Source: Colimorpha sp034178965
GTDB lineage: Bacteria > Bacteroidota > Bacteroidia > Bacteroidales > P3
Length of the DNA: 11,549 bases
Direction: 5' to 3'
Assembly (NCBI GenBank): GCA_034178965.1
Contig: JAXFQM010000041.1
Location: 1 to 11,549, forward strand
Shown here: piece by piece, positions 1 through 6,595 of the stretch
Position numbering within the stretch: position 1 is the stretch's first letter
How the letters are laid out: each line of letters opens with the position of its first letter
Translations under genes and position numbers: made by a program
Notes under the pieces: generated by a model
Told to the model about the DNA's origin: nothing
The model's input: the letters and a program-made list of their open reading frames with translations, nothing else
Database searches by the model: none

Positions 1-725
1 ACGTTCACCACGGCGCCCTCCAGCAACTTCAACAAGGCTTGTTGCACACCCTCACCGCTCACGTCGCGGGTGATGGACACGCTTTCGCTTTTGCGCGCAA
101 TTTTGTCTATCTCATCGATGAACACGATGCCTCTTTCGGCCGCGGCAACATCATAGTCGGCAGCCTGCAGCAAGCGCACCAACACGTTCTCCACGTCGTC
201 GCCCACATAACCAGCCTCTGTGAGCGTGGTGGCGTCGGCAATGCAGAAAGGTACGTTGAGCATTTTGGCGATGGTGCGGGCCATAAGGGTCTTGCCCGTG
301 CCTGTGGTGCCAATCATGATGATGTTGCTCTTGTCTATTTCTACGTCGTCGGCCTTTTGATGCGTGTCGAAGTAGCGAAGACGCTTGTAGTGGTTGTGCA
401 CGGCCACCGACAGTATCTTTTTGGCTTCGTCCTGGCCAATGACATATTGGTCCAAATGCGCTTTCAGCTGGGCGGGGGTGGGAATGTGTTCAACGTCTTT
501 GTGGCGGGAGGGTGCCGTCTTTGCAGGATGTTTGTGGCTTAAGTGGAGAAGTTCCTCTATCACCTCGGGGCTCATAGTGCCTTCTTCGGCAAGCAGGGCG
601 GCGCCATTAATGATACAGTCGCTGCACACATAGCCGTCTACACCCGTGAACAGCATGCCCACTTCCGACCGCGGCTTGCCGCAGATGCTGCATTGAGTTT
701 CTTTTCCTTTGTTCGTTTTAGACAT
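1..725 (-). CDS. clpX: ClpX, ATP-binding subunit of the ClpXP protease (3' end outside window)
   Basis: This is an AAA+ unfoldase that recognises tagged proteins, unfolds them with ATP and feeds them to the ClpP peptidase in the cytoplasm. I translated 241 residues from the ATG at 725; the frame is still open at position 1, so roughly the last 170 residues of a typical ClpX are missing. Visible parts are an N-terminal zinc-binding domain with two CxxC pairs (C12/C15, C34/C37), a Walker A motif GTTGTGKT (139-146, K145), the pore loop GYVG (172-175) and a Walker B motif IVFIDE (200-205). The second Walker A residue is Thr where many ClpX proteins have Pro or Ser; the catalytic Lys is intact. 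The start is fixed by the zinc domain lying directly after it. The gene lies 60 bases after rodA on the same strand, and clpP, the usual neighbour, is not upstream. I see no clear promoter in the gap, so cotranscription with rodA is possible. Confidence 0.96.
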   Translation of the reverse strand, partial: MSKTNKGKETQCSICGKPRSEVGMLFTGVDGYVCSDCIINGAALLAEEGTMSPEVIEELLHLSHKHPAKTAPSRHKDVEHIPTPAQLKAHLDQYVIGQDEAKKILSVAVHNHYKRLRYFDTHQKADDVEIDKSNIIMIGTTGTGKTLMARTIAKMLNVPFCIADATTLTEAGYVGDDVENVLVRLLQAADYDVAAAERGIVFIDEIDKIARKSESVSITRDVSGEGVQQALLKLLEGAVVN

Positions 726-785
726 AAAAATGTTTTTTTCCCGCTGGCGCGGTCTCTTATATGATAGAATGGATTTTTGTCGGCG

Positions 786-2036
786 TCATAGCAATAGGTT
801 TCTATCGGCGTCTTGCCGAATGAAGATGAACAGCAAAATGGTGAACGCCATCAGCGACGATCCCCCGTAGCTGAAGAAGGGCAGAGGGATACCGATGACG
901 GGCAGCAGTCCCAGTACCATCCCTACATTGATGAAGAAATGGAAGAAGAGGATGCTGGCCACGCAATATCCGTATACGCGGGCAAACGTGCTGCGCTGCC
1001 TTTCGGCCATGGTGATAAGGCGAACCAGCAGCCACACATACGCTCCTATCAGCAGCATGCAGCCCAAAAAACCCCATTCCTCGCCCACGGTGCAGAAGAT
1101 GAAGTCGGTCTCCTGTTCGGGCACAAAGTCGGCCTTTGTGATGGTGCCATTCAAGAAACCCTTGCCGAAGAGACCGCCGCTGCCAATGGCTATCTTGCTT
1201 TGGTGCACATTGTACCCCACGCCCTTCAAGTCTTCCGTTTTTCCAAGAAGCACGTAAATTCTGTTACGCTGATGCTCTTCAAGCACCTTGTCGAACACAA
1301 ATCCTACGCTGAAGATGAAGACGGCGCTTAAGGCGAATATCAGCAGGGTGTGCCCATAGTCTTTTCGGGTGCGCTTGTTGAGCCAAACGAATAAGTATGC
1401 CAAGCACAGCGCCGCCACAACGCCTATCAGGATGTATTCGTTGACCAGCAGGGCCAGTACAAATAGGATGGCGGCCAGCAAGCCGTATATCAGTATTTTT
1501 CCGCTTAGTCCCTCCCGAAACAGTGGGAGGATGAAACTGGCGAACACCAAGGCGCTGCCGGTGTCGTGTTGCAGCAAGATAAGCAGGGCAGGGACGAGAA
1601 TGATGACGAACGCGACAATTTTGGCGCGTGGCTGCCGTATGTCCAAGTCGGTGGCACTCATATATTTGGCTAAAGCCAAAGCTGTGCCGAACTTGGCAAA
1701 TTCCGAGGGTTGGAACTTAAAGGCCCCGAAGTTTATCCAAGACAGCCCGCCGTTCGTCACCTGTCCAACGAACAGGGTCACGACCAGCAGCGCTATCACC
1801 ACGGCGAAGATGATGTATGCGGTGTCAGACACCACCTTGGGTTCTATCAGCAGTAGGCATAGGGCGATGAAAAAGGAGGAGAGCATCCATATGAGCTGTT
1901 TGCCGTGCTGGACGCTGAAGTCGAAGACCGAGGCGTGGCTTTCGTCAAACACTGCCGCGTAGATGTTCACCCAGCCGAATATGACGATTGCCAAGTACAA
2001 TCCAATGGTCCACCAATCGAAACGCTTCTTTTCCAT
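786..2036 (-). CDS. rodA: RodA, peptidoglycan glycosyltransferase (SEDS family)
   Basis: An integral membrane enzyme of the FtsW/RodA/SpoVE (SEDS) family that polymerises lipid II into glycan strands for side-wall growth, working with PBP2. The 416 residues are mostly hydrophobic, consistent with about ten membrane helices. Family motifs include GGLSWINFG (96-104), FQPSEFAK (108-115), QHDTGSAL (156-163), HQSKIAIGSGGL (278-289), PEQETDFIF (306-314) and the C-terminal PLPFFSYGGSS (385-394 region). D311 in TDFIF lines up with the Asp shown to be essential in other SEDS enzymes. The stretch 195-250 between the central helices is longer than in E. coli RodA. It begins 49 bases after mrdA, its functional partner, in the same orientation. 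RodA is preferred over FtsW because of this pairing and the HQSKIAIGSGG sequence. Confidence 0.95.
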   Translation of the reverse strand: MEKKRFDWWTIGLYLAIVIFGWVNIYAAVFDESHASVFDFSVQHGKQLIWMLSSFFIALCLLLIEPKVVSDTAYIIFAVVIALLVVTLFVGQVTNGGLSWINFGAFKFQPSEFAKFGTALALAKYMSATDLDIRQPRAKIVAFVIILVPALLILLQHDTGSALVFASFILPLFREGLSGKILIYGLLAAILFVLALLVNEYILIGVVAALCLAYLFVWLNKRTRKDYGHTLLIFALSAVFIFSVGFVFDKVLEEHQRNRIYVLLGKTEDLKGVGYNVHQSKIAIGSGGLFGKGFLNGTITKADFVPEQETDFIFCTVGEEWGFLGCMLLIGAYVWLLVRLITMAERQRSTFARVYGYCVASILFFHFFINVGMVLGLLPVIGIPLPFFSYGGSSLMAFTILLFIFIRQDADRNLLL

Positions 2037-2085
2037 TCAAAGTCTTTGTTTCACAGAAACGGGGCTCTTCCCGTCTCACTTTTCC

Positions 2086-3930
2086 CTATTTCTTTTTCTT
2101 TGGCACGCGTGTTAGGGGCAATTTTTGACAGGGACGTGCCTCCATGTAGGTTTTTTCGAATTCAGTGCGCGTTACTTCGTGCCGCAAATATTTTTCTATC
2201 ACCAGGCTGGCTATGGGGGCGGCCCACGTGCCGCCGGCGCCCGCGTTTTCAACATACACCGCCACGGCAATCTGCGGGTTCTCGGCGGGGGCGTAGGCAA
2301 TGAACACCGAGTGGTCCATGCCCTTGTTTTGCGCGGTGCCCGTCTTGCCACACACAGCGATGTCCACAATGTTGGCCCGTCTTGCCGTGCCGCCTGCCTC
2401 GTGCACCACGTCATACATGCCTTGCTGCGCAAACTTGAAGTAGCCCTTGTCGATGCCAGTCTCGTGCCGTTGCTGGTATTTTTCTATCGTCGCGCTGTCG
2501 CTGCCCACATATCTCACCAAGTGGGGCGTGTAGAAATACCCCCCGTTGGCCACGATGCAAGCCAGGTTGGCCATTTGCAGTGGCACCACCTGCACCTCGC
2601 CTTGGCCAATGCTGTTGGAATAGATGGTGCTGAAGGCCCAGCGTTCCAGCCCGTACCATTTGTTGTAGAAGGCGGTGTCGGGGATGTTGCCTTTGGCCAC
2701 ATTCGGCAGGTCTATGTCCAGCCGTTGTCCAAACCCGAAGCGCAGCATGTAGTCGTGCCACATGGTGAGACCATGCTGGCTGTCTTTGTAGATGTTGCTG
2801 TATTTGCCCTGCTGTATGACCCTCTTGTAGGTGTAATAGAAATAGGGATTGCAACTCATCTTAATGGCCTCCCTCACGCTGCGCGCCGAGGGATGGTTGT
2901 GGCAGCCCACTACGCTTTTGTCGCAGGGAAATCCAGTGTTGGGGGTAATGGCTCCCAATTGCAGGGCAACCAAGGCTTGCGCCACCTTGAAGATGGAACC
3001 AGGTGGGTATTGTGCCTGTAAAGCCCTGTTGAATAGAGGTTTGCTGATATCGCTGCTCAATGTGTCGTAGTTTCTTCCCCTTACGCGTCCCACCAGCAAG
3101 TTGGGGTCGTAGCAGGGTGCAGAGAGCAGCGTGAGTACTTCTCCCGTTTTGGGTTCAATGGCCACCACACAGCCGCGTTTTCCTTTCATCAGTTTCTCGG
3201 CATATTCCTGTAGGTCGGCGTCGAGGGTCGTATATAGGTTTTTCCCTTCCACCGCGGCGGTGTCGAACATCCCGTTGCGGTAGGAGCCAATTTCGGTGTT
3301 GTGTACGTTCACTTGCATCACCTTTTTTCCTTTCACGCCGCGCAGCGTTTCCTCGTAGCTGCTTTCAAGCCCGCTTTTGCCGATATAGTCGCCTTGTTTG
3401 TAGTAAGGATTTCTTTCCAAGTCGGCGTTGTTCACTTCGCCCACGTATCCCATCACGTGTGCCGCTATGGGCCTGTCGTATATTCGCAACGTGCGCTGCG
3501 AAATGTAGAACCCGTGGAACTTATAGAGCATGTTTTGCCAGCGGCCGTATTCTTCCTTTGATATTTGTTTCATGAAGATGGAGGCCGAATAGGGCGAATA
3601 GTTGCGCGCCTTCTTCATCCGCTCGTTGTATTCTTCTTGCGAGATGCCTACGGTGCGGCAAAAGTCGGCAATGTTTGTCCCTTTGGCCATGCGTGGCACC
3701 ACCATTAAATCATACACAGCCTCGTTGTACACCAGCAACTTGCCGTTGCGGTCGTAGATGAGGCCCCGCGCAGGATATTGCGTCACGTTGCGCAGCGCCT
3801 GCATCTCAGCCAATTGGCGGTATTCGCTGTTGAATAGTTGCATCACGGCCAGGCGGATGACAAAGATGACACCCACCCCAATGAAGATAGCCTTCACCAC
3901 TGTTTGACGGTTGCCGTACTTATTGCTCAC
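2086..3930 (-). CDS. mrdA: Penicillin-binding protein 2 (elongasome transpeptidase)
   Basis: A class B penicillin-binding protein that cross-links peptidoglycan during cell elongation, anchored by one N-terminal membrane helix (about residues 12-31) with the bulk in the periplasm. The PBP dimerisation domain has ARGLIYDRNGKLL (54-66). The transpeptidase domain has the three active-site motifs: SIFK (S312 nucleophile, K315), SCN (359-361) and KTGTAQN (529-535). The SxxK motif reads SIFK where many PBP2 proteins have STxK. Length (614) is normal, and the protein ends in a basic KKKK tail. The start is a GTG at 3930; no in-frame ATG exists before M30, which would remove the anchor. The gene is 49 bases upstream of rodA, the expected pair. 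Upstream is fabD rather than mreD, and a terminator-like hairpin lies in that 83-base gap, so mrdA may have its own promoter, though I cannot point to one. Confidence 0.95.
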   Translation of the reverse strand: MSNKYGNRQTVVKAIFIGVGVIFVIRLAVMQLFNSEYRQLAEMQALRNVTQYPARGLIYDRNGKLLVYNEAVYDLMVVPRMAKGTNIADFCRTVGISQEEYNERMKKARNYSPYSASIFMKQISKEEYGRWQNMLYKFHGFYISQRTLRIYDRPIAAHVMGYVGEVNNADLERNPYYKQGDYIGKSGLESSYEETLRGVKGKKVMQVNVHNTEIGSYRNGMFDTAAVEGKNLYTTLDADLQEYAEKLMKGKRGCVVAIEPKTGEVLTLLSAPCYDPNLLVGRVRGRNYDTLSSDISKPLFNRALQAQYPPGSIFKVAQALVALQLGAITPNTGFPCDKSVVGCHNHPSARSVREAIKMSCNPYFYYTYKRVIQQGKYSNIYKDSQHGLTMWHDYMLRFGFGQRLDIDLPNVAKGNIPDTAFYNKWYGLERWAFSTIYSNSIGQGEVQVVPLQMANLACIVANGGYFYTPHLVRYVGSDSATIEKYQQRHETGIDKGYFKFAQQGMYDVVHEAGGTARRANIVDIAVCGKTGTAQNKGMDHSVFIAYAPAENPQIAVAVYVENAGAGGTWAAPIASLVIEKYLRHEVTRTEFEKTYMEARPCQKLPLTRVPKKKK

Positions 3931-3947
3931 TATTCCCGTTGTGTTTG

Positions 3948-3983
3948 GAAAAAGGGGGCTCGGCGTGTTGCCTGTTCCCCCTT
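3948..3983 (-). terminator. Possible intrinsic terminator after fabD
   Basis: Read on the minus strand, a 7-bp stem AAGGGGG / CCCCCTT (3983-3977 with 3958-3952) encloses an 18-base loop that can itself fold as GGC / GCC (3972-3970 with 3964-3962). The 3' arm runs into a T-run at 3953-3949 or so. It lies 30 bases after the fabD stop and about 20 bases before the mrdA GTG start. If real, it separates fabD from the mrdA-rodA pair. The large loop and short T-run make read-through or attenuation possible. Confidence 0.45.
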
Positions 3984-4013
3984 CATTAATGATGGTTGGA
4001 TGCGCTTTCCCGT

Positions 4014-4898
4014 TTAGATTTCGGCGGAATATGCGTTTGCGTCGGCTTTCACGCGTTTCACCAAGCCTTGCAGCACTTGTCCTGGTCCCACTTCGATGAA
4101 TTCCACTGCACCGTCGGCCAGCATCTGTTCCACCGTGGCCGTCCAGCGCACGGGTGCCGTCAACTGCTTATTCAGGTTGTCCTTTATTTCGGCGGGGTCG
4201 CTTACGGGCATTGCGCAAACGTTTTGATAGCAGGGGCAGATGGGAGCGGAAAACAGCGTGTGTTCTATGGCTGCTGCCAATTCCACGCGTGCTGGCTCCA
4301 TGAGGGGCGAATGGAAAGCTCCGCCCACTGCCAAGGGCACGGCTCGGCCTTTCAGTTCCTTTGCCTTTTCGCAAGCCGCCGCTACGCCTTCCAATGTGCC
4401 GCTGATGACTATTTGTCCTGGGCTGTTATAGTTGGCGGGCACTACCACTTCGTTCTCTATGCTGGCGCAGATGTCCTCCACTGTTTTGTCTTCCAGTTTT
4501 AGGATGGCTGCCATTGTGGAGGGGCGCAACTCGCATGCCTTTTGCATGGCGTTGGCGCGTGCCACCACAAGTTTTAGGCCGTCCTCGAAACTCATGGCTT
4601 TTGCGGCCACCAAGGCCGAGAACTCGCCAAGCGAATGCCCCGCCACCATGTCGGGCTGGAACTTCTCGCCCAAATAGGTGGCCAGTATGACGCTGTGTAG
4701 GAAGATGGCAGGCTGTGTCACCTTGGTTTGCTTCAGGTCGTCGGGGGTGCCGGCAAACATGAGGTCGGTGATACGGAAACCGATGATATCGTTGGCCTGC
4801 TCGAACATGTCACGGCATTGCTTGTTGCCGTCGTATAGGTCCTTGCCCATGCCCACAAACTGGGCGCCTTGGCCGGGGAATAGATAGGATTTCTTCAT
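4014..4898 (-). CDS. fabD: Malonyl-CoA:ACP transacylase (FabD)
   Basis: Cytoplasmic enzyme of type II fatty acid synthesis that moves the malonyl group from CoA to acyl carrier protein. The 294-residue length fits FabD. Motifs seen are FPGQGAQ (7-13), the nucleophile elbow GHSLGE (87-92, S89), R114 in VARANAM, which binds the malonyl carboxylate, GAFHSPLM (193-200, catalytic H196) and the C-terminal EVGPGQVL (269-276). All catalytic residues are present. The ATG at 4898 directly precedes the conserved YLFPGQGAQ, so the start is secure. A Bacteroidota-type promoter is visible about 80 bases upstream. Other fab genes are not adjacent: cdd is upstream and mrdA downstream. Confidence 0.97.
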   Translation of the reverse strand: MKKSYLFPGQGAQFVGMGKDLYDGNKQCRDMFEQANDIIGFRITDLMFAGTPDDLKQTKVTQPAIFLHSVILATYLGEKFQPDMVAGHSLGEFSALVAAKAMSFEDGLKLVVARANAMQKACELRPSTMAAILKLEDKTVEDICASIENEVVVPANYNSPGQIVISGTLEGVAAACEKAKELKGRAVPLAVGGAFHSPLMEPARVELAAAIEHTLFSAPICPCYQNVCAMPVSDPAEIKDNLNKQLTAPVRWTATVEQMLADGAVEFIEVGPGQVLQGLVKRVKADANAYSAEI

Positions 4899-4977
4899 AT
4901 TATTCAGTCAATAAATTAATCTTATTTTATTCAAAATCATCCATCACACATGCCTTGTGAGGCTTGCGTATTCTTTG

Positions 4978-5011
4978 CAAAGATACGAAAAAAAACGCAC
5001 ATGTCGGCAAA
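4978..5011 (-). promoter_or_regulatory. Probable Bacteroidota-type promoter for fabD
   Basis: On the minus strand a perfect -7 box TATCTTTG (4985-4978) is preceded by TTTG (5011-5008) at a distance of 22 bases, close to the roughly 19-21 bases described for the Bacteroides primary sigma factor consensus TTTG...TAnnTTTG. The predicted transcript start near 4970 leaves a leader of about 70 A+T-rich bases before the fabD ATG at 4898. The -7 box sits in a near-palindrome, CTTTGCAAAG (4973-4982) with flanking GTAT/ATAC. The same 16 bases TTCGTATCTTTGCAAA occur before dusB. Confidence 0.65.
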
Positions 5012-5027
5012 AAAACACAGTGTGTGT
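5009..5027 (-). terminator. Probable intrinsic terminator of cdd
   Basis: Directly after the cdd stop codon (5031-5029), the minus strand reads ACACA-CAC-TGTGT (5027-5015), a 5-bp stem with a 3-base loop, followed by seven T (5015-5009). The stem is short and not G+C-rich, so efficiency may be modest. Its T-tract overlaps the -33 element of the fabD promoter. Confidence 0.4.
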
Positions 5028-5028
5028 C

Positions 5029-5496
5029 CTACATGCTGAAACTGAAAGGCAGCAGGCTGTCCGTGCCTTTCACCTCTAACACCTTTCCGCCTTTCTGCAG
5101 TAGCAGCAATCGCAAGGGGCTGCCGCCTAGCCGCTCGTATTCTGCCATCACTTGTCGGCAGGCACCGCAAGGGGAGGCCGACGTCCATTCGTCCTGCGAG
5201 TCGCGCCCCACAATGGCAAGGGCCTTGAATGCTACGCCAGGATGCTGTGCTCCTGCGGCGAACATGGCCGTGCGTTCGGCGCAAAGACCAGAAGGGTAGG
5301 CCATATTTTCTTGGTTGCTGCCCGTCACGATGCTGTCATCTGCAAGAAGCAGTGCAGCACCCACGCGAAAGTGGGAATAGGGGCTATAAGAGGTCTCCGT
5401 GGCCCTCATAGCCGCCTCCAGCAGTTTGGCATCGACGGGAGGAAGTTGTTCCGTGCTCTCATGTTCCACATAGCAGATTTTTACGAATTTGTCCAT
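5029..5496 (-). CDS. cdd: Cytidine deaminase
   Basis: Zinc enzyme that deaminates cytidine and deoxycytidine to uridine and deoxyuridine for pyrimidine salvage, acting in the cytoplasm, probably as a homotetramer given its 155-residue size. Motifs are SPYSHFRVGAAL (38-49), substrate-binding NQENMAYPSG (61-70), CAE (C72, catalytic E74) and PCGAC (C110 and C113, the other two zinc ligands). The open frame continues upstream to 5943, but that extension lies antisense to dusB and resembles nothing; the ATG at 5496 gives the usual family length and follows a plausible promoter. The gene stands alone between the fabD promoter and the divergent dusB. Confidence 0.95.
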   Translation of the reverse strand: MDKFVKICYVEHESTEQLPPVDAKLLEAAMRATETSYSPYSHFRVGAALLLADDSIVTGSNQENMAYPSGLCAERTAMFAAGAQHPGVAFKALAIVGRDSQDEWTSASPCGACRQVMAEYERLGGSPLRLLLLQKGGKVLEVKGTDSLLPFSFSM

Positions 5497-5505
5497 TTTT
5501 CTTCG

Positions 5506-5513
5506 TATCTTTG
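5506..5513 (+). promoter_or_regulatory. Probable -7 promoter box for dusB
   Basis: TATCTTTG matches the Bacteroidota -7 consensus TAnnTTTG exactly and lies about 45 bases before the dusB start. A TTTG at 5488-5491 is only 14 bases upstream, shorter than the usual spacing, so the -33 element is uncertain. The surrounding 16 bases (5502-5517) are identical to those at the fabD promoter. Confidence 0.55.
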
Positions 5514-5514
5514 C

Positions 5515-5545
5515 AAAACTTATATAATAACGCGCTTTTGCGCAA
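5515..5545 (-). promoter_or_regulatory. Possible promoter for cdd with internal inverted repeat
   Basis: Read on the minus strand, TTG (5545-5543) and TAAGTTTT (5522-5515, seven of eight positions of TAnnTTTG) are separated by 20 bases, the expected spacing. The predicted transcript would start near 5508, about 12 bases before the cdd ATG. The spacer begins with a perfect inverted repeat GCGC-TTTT-GCGC (5532-5543), which overlaps the TTG and could be an operator or simply a hairpin. The -7 box is adjacent to the dusB -7 box on the other strand. Confidence 0.4.
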
Positions 5546-5557
5546 TTTATTGTGGAT

Positions 5558-6511
5558 ATGTTCAAAATGGTACTTTCGCCCATGGACGGCGTTACCGATT
5601 TGCCCTTTCGCGAGTTGTGCAAGAAGCACGGCGCGGATTTGCTCGTCACTGAATTCATAGCCAGCGACGCATTGATACGAGATGCCGAAAAGAGCATGCG
5701 GAAGATGCTGTTCACAGAAGCCCAGCGTCCTATTGGCATACAAGTCTTTGGCAACAGTGAAGACTCTTTGCTGCAATGTGTGGACGTGGTGGCGGAGGCG
5801 AGGCCCGACTTCATCGACATCAATTGGGGCTGCCCAGTGCGCAAGGTGGCAGGGCGCGGTGCAGGGGCGGGCATGCTGCAGGATATTCCCAAGTTGTTGA
5901 AAATAACGGCGGCCATCGTCAAGCGTTCCCCGCTGCCTGTCACAGTGAAAACGCGGTTGGGATATCAAGACGACGACAAGCCCATCGTCTCCCTCGCCGA
6001 GCAGTTGCAGGACGTGGGCATTACCGCCATAGCCATACACGGGAGAACCAAGACGCAAATGTACCAAGGACAGGCCGATTGGTCGTTGATAGGTGCGGTG
6101 AAACGCAACCCGCGCATGCGCATACCCATCTATGGCAATGGCGACTTACGCAGCCCCGACGATGTTTTGCGCGCCAAGCAACTTTATGGCGTGGATGGCG
6201 TGCTCATAGGCCGTGCAGCCATCGGCATGCCTTGGATTTTCGAGCAGGCGCGCCGTGCTCTCGAAGGGTTGCCACATAGGGATATTTCCGTGGCCGAGCG
6301 TTGCGAAACGTGCCGAGAGCACCTGCTTGCCTCCGTTGCCTTCAAGGGCGAACATGCTGCCCTCTTTGAGATGCGGAAACATTATGGCGGCTACTTTTGG
6401 GGGCTGCCGCACTTTCGCGGCTTCCGCCAGCAGTTGGTGACAGCAGACACCGTGGAGGGCCTTCTCACCCTCTTTTCCCAGATAGCGGAACAATATCCCT
6501 CTTCCCATTAG
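5558..6511 (+). CDS. dusB: tRNA-dihydrouridine synthase, DusB-like
   Basis: FMN-dependent enzyme that reduces specific uridines of tRNA to dihydrouridine using NADPH. The TIM-barrel N-terminal part shows LSPMDGVTDLPFR (6-18), IQVFGN (61-66), DINWGCPVRKV (87-97) with the catalytic Cys at C92, KTRLGYQ, IHGRTKTQMYQG, YGNGD and IGRAAIGMPWIF. The C-terminal helical part has RKHYGGYFWG, matching the RKH motif of DusB. The length of about 318 fits the family. The frame allows starts at GTG 5552, ATG 5558 and ATG 5567; I chose 5558, because it is an ATG and leaves a short lead before the first conserved strand, but the others cannot be excluded. It is the only plus-strand gene in the window, divergent from cdd and convergent with the hdrA-like gene. 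Confidence 0.93.
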   Translation: MFKMVLSPMDGVTDLPFRELCKKHGADLLVTEFIASDALIRDAEKSMRKMLFTEAQRPIGIQVFGNSEDSLLQCVDVVAEARPDFIDINWGCPVRKVAGRGAGAGMLQDIPKLLKITAAIVKRSPLPVTVKTRLGYQDDDKPIVSLAEQLQDVGITAIAIHGRTKTQMYQGQADWSLIGAVKRNPRMRIPIYGNGDLRSPDDVLRAKQLYGVDGVLIGRAAIGMPWIFEQARRALEGLPHRDISVAERCETCREHLLASVAFKGEHAALFEMRKHYGGYFWGLPHFRGFRQQLVTADTVEGLLTLFSQIAEQYPSSH

Positions 6512-6517
6512 CGACAC

Positions 6518-6542
6518 TCCACCTTTCCCACAATAAGGTGGA
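6518..6542. repeat. Perfect 8-bp inverted repeat downstream of dusB
   Basis: TCCACCTT (6518-6525) and AAGGTGGA (6535-6542) are exact reverse complements around a 9-base loop, starting six bases after the dusB stop. No T-run follows on either strand, so it is not a standard intrinsic terminator. It could protect the 3' end of the dusB message or act together with the second hairpin at 6564-6587. Confidence 0.5.
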
Positions 6543-6563
6543 ACCGTCATGTCTCCATACAGG

Positions 6564-6595
6564 ATAGCCTGCTGGGTGGTAGGCTATTTGTTTTC
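6564..6595 (+). terminator. Probable terminator between convergent dusB and hdrA-like genes
   Basis: A perfect 7-bp stem ATAGCCT / AGGCTAT (6564-6570, 6581-6587) with a 10-base loop is followed on the plus strand by the T-rich TTGTTTTCT, as expected for termination of dusB transcripts. The hairpin includes the TAG stop codon of the hdrA-like gene (6586-6584), so in the other direction it forms at the very 3' end of that message, but no T-run follows there. Confidence 0.5.

Noticed and set aside
726..785. CCGC-GCCA-GCGG hairpin between rodA and clpX as a terminator
   Set aside because: In the direction of rodA transcription it is followed by an A-run, not a T-run, and the stem is only four base pairs.
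2125..3021. Long open frame of 298 codons on the plus strand opposite mrdA, and similar frames opposite clpX (39-542), rodA (813-1331), dusB (5459-6067) and the hdrA-like gene (6836-7330)
   Set aside because: Each lies wholly or mostly antisense to a gene with clear family motifs, has a His- or Arg-rich composition typical of shadow frames, and shows no recognisable domain.
5488..5491. TTTG as the -33 element of the dusB promoter
   Set aside because: It is only 14 bases from the -7 box, clearly shorter than the usual spacing, so it is not annotated as part of the promoter.
5497..5943. Upstream extension of cdd that would make a 304-residue protein
   Set aside because: The extra 149 residues are antisense to dusB, match no cytidine deaminase feature and run through both candidate promoters; the ATG at 5496 gives the standard length.
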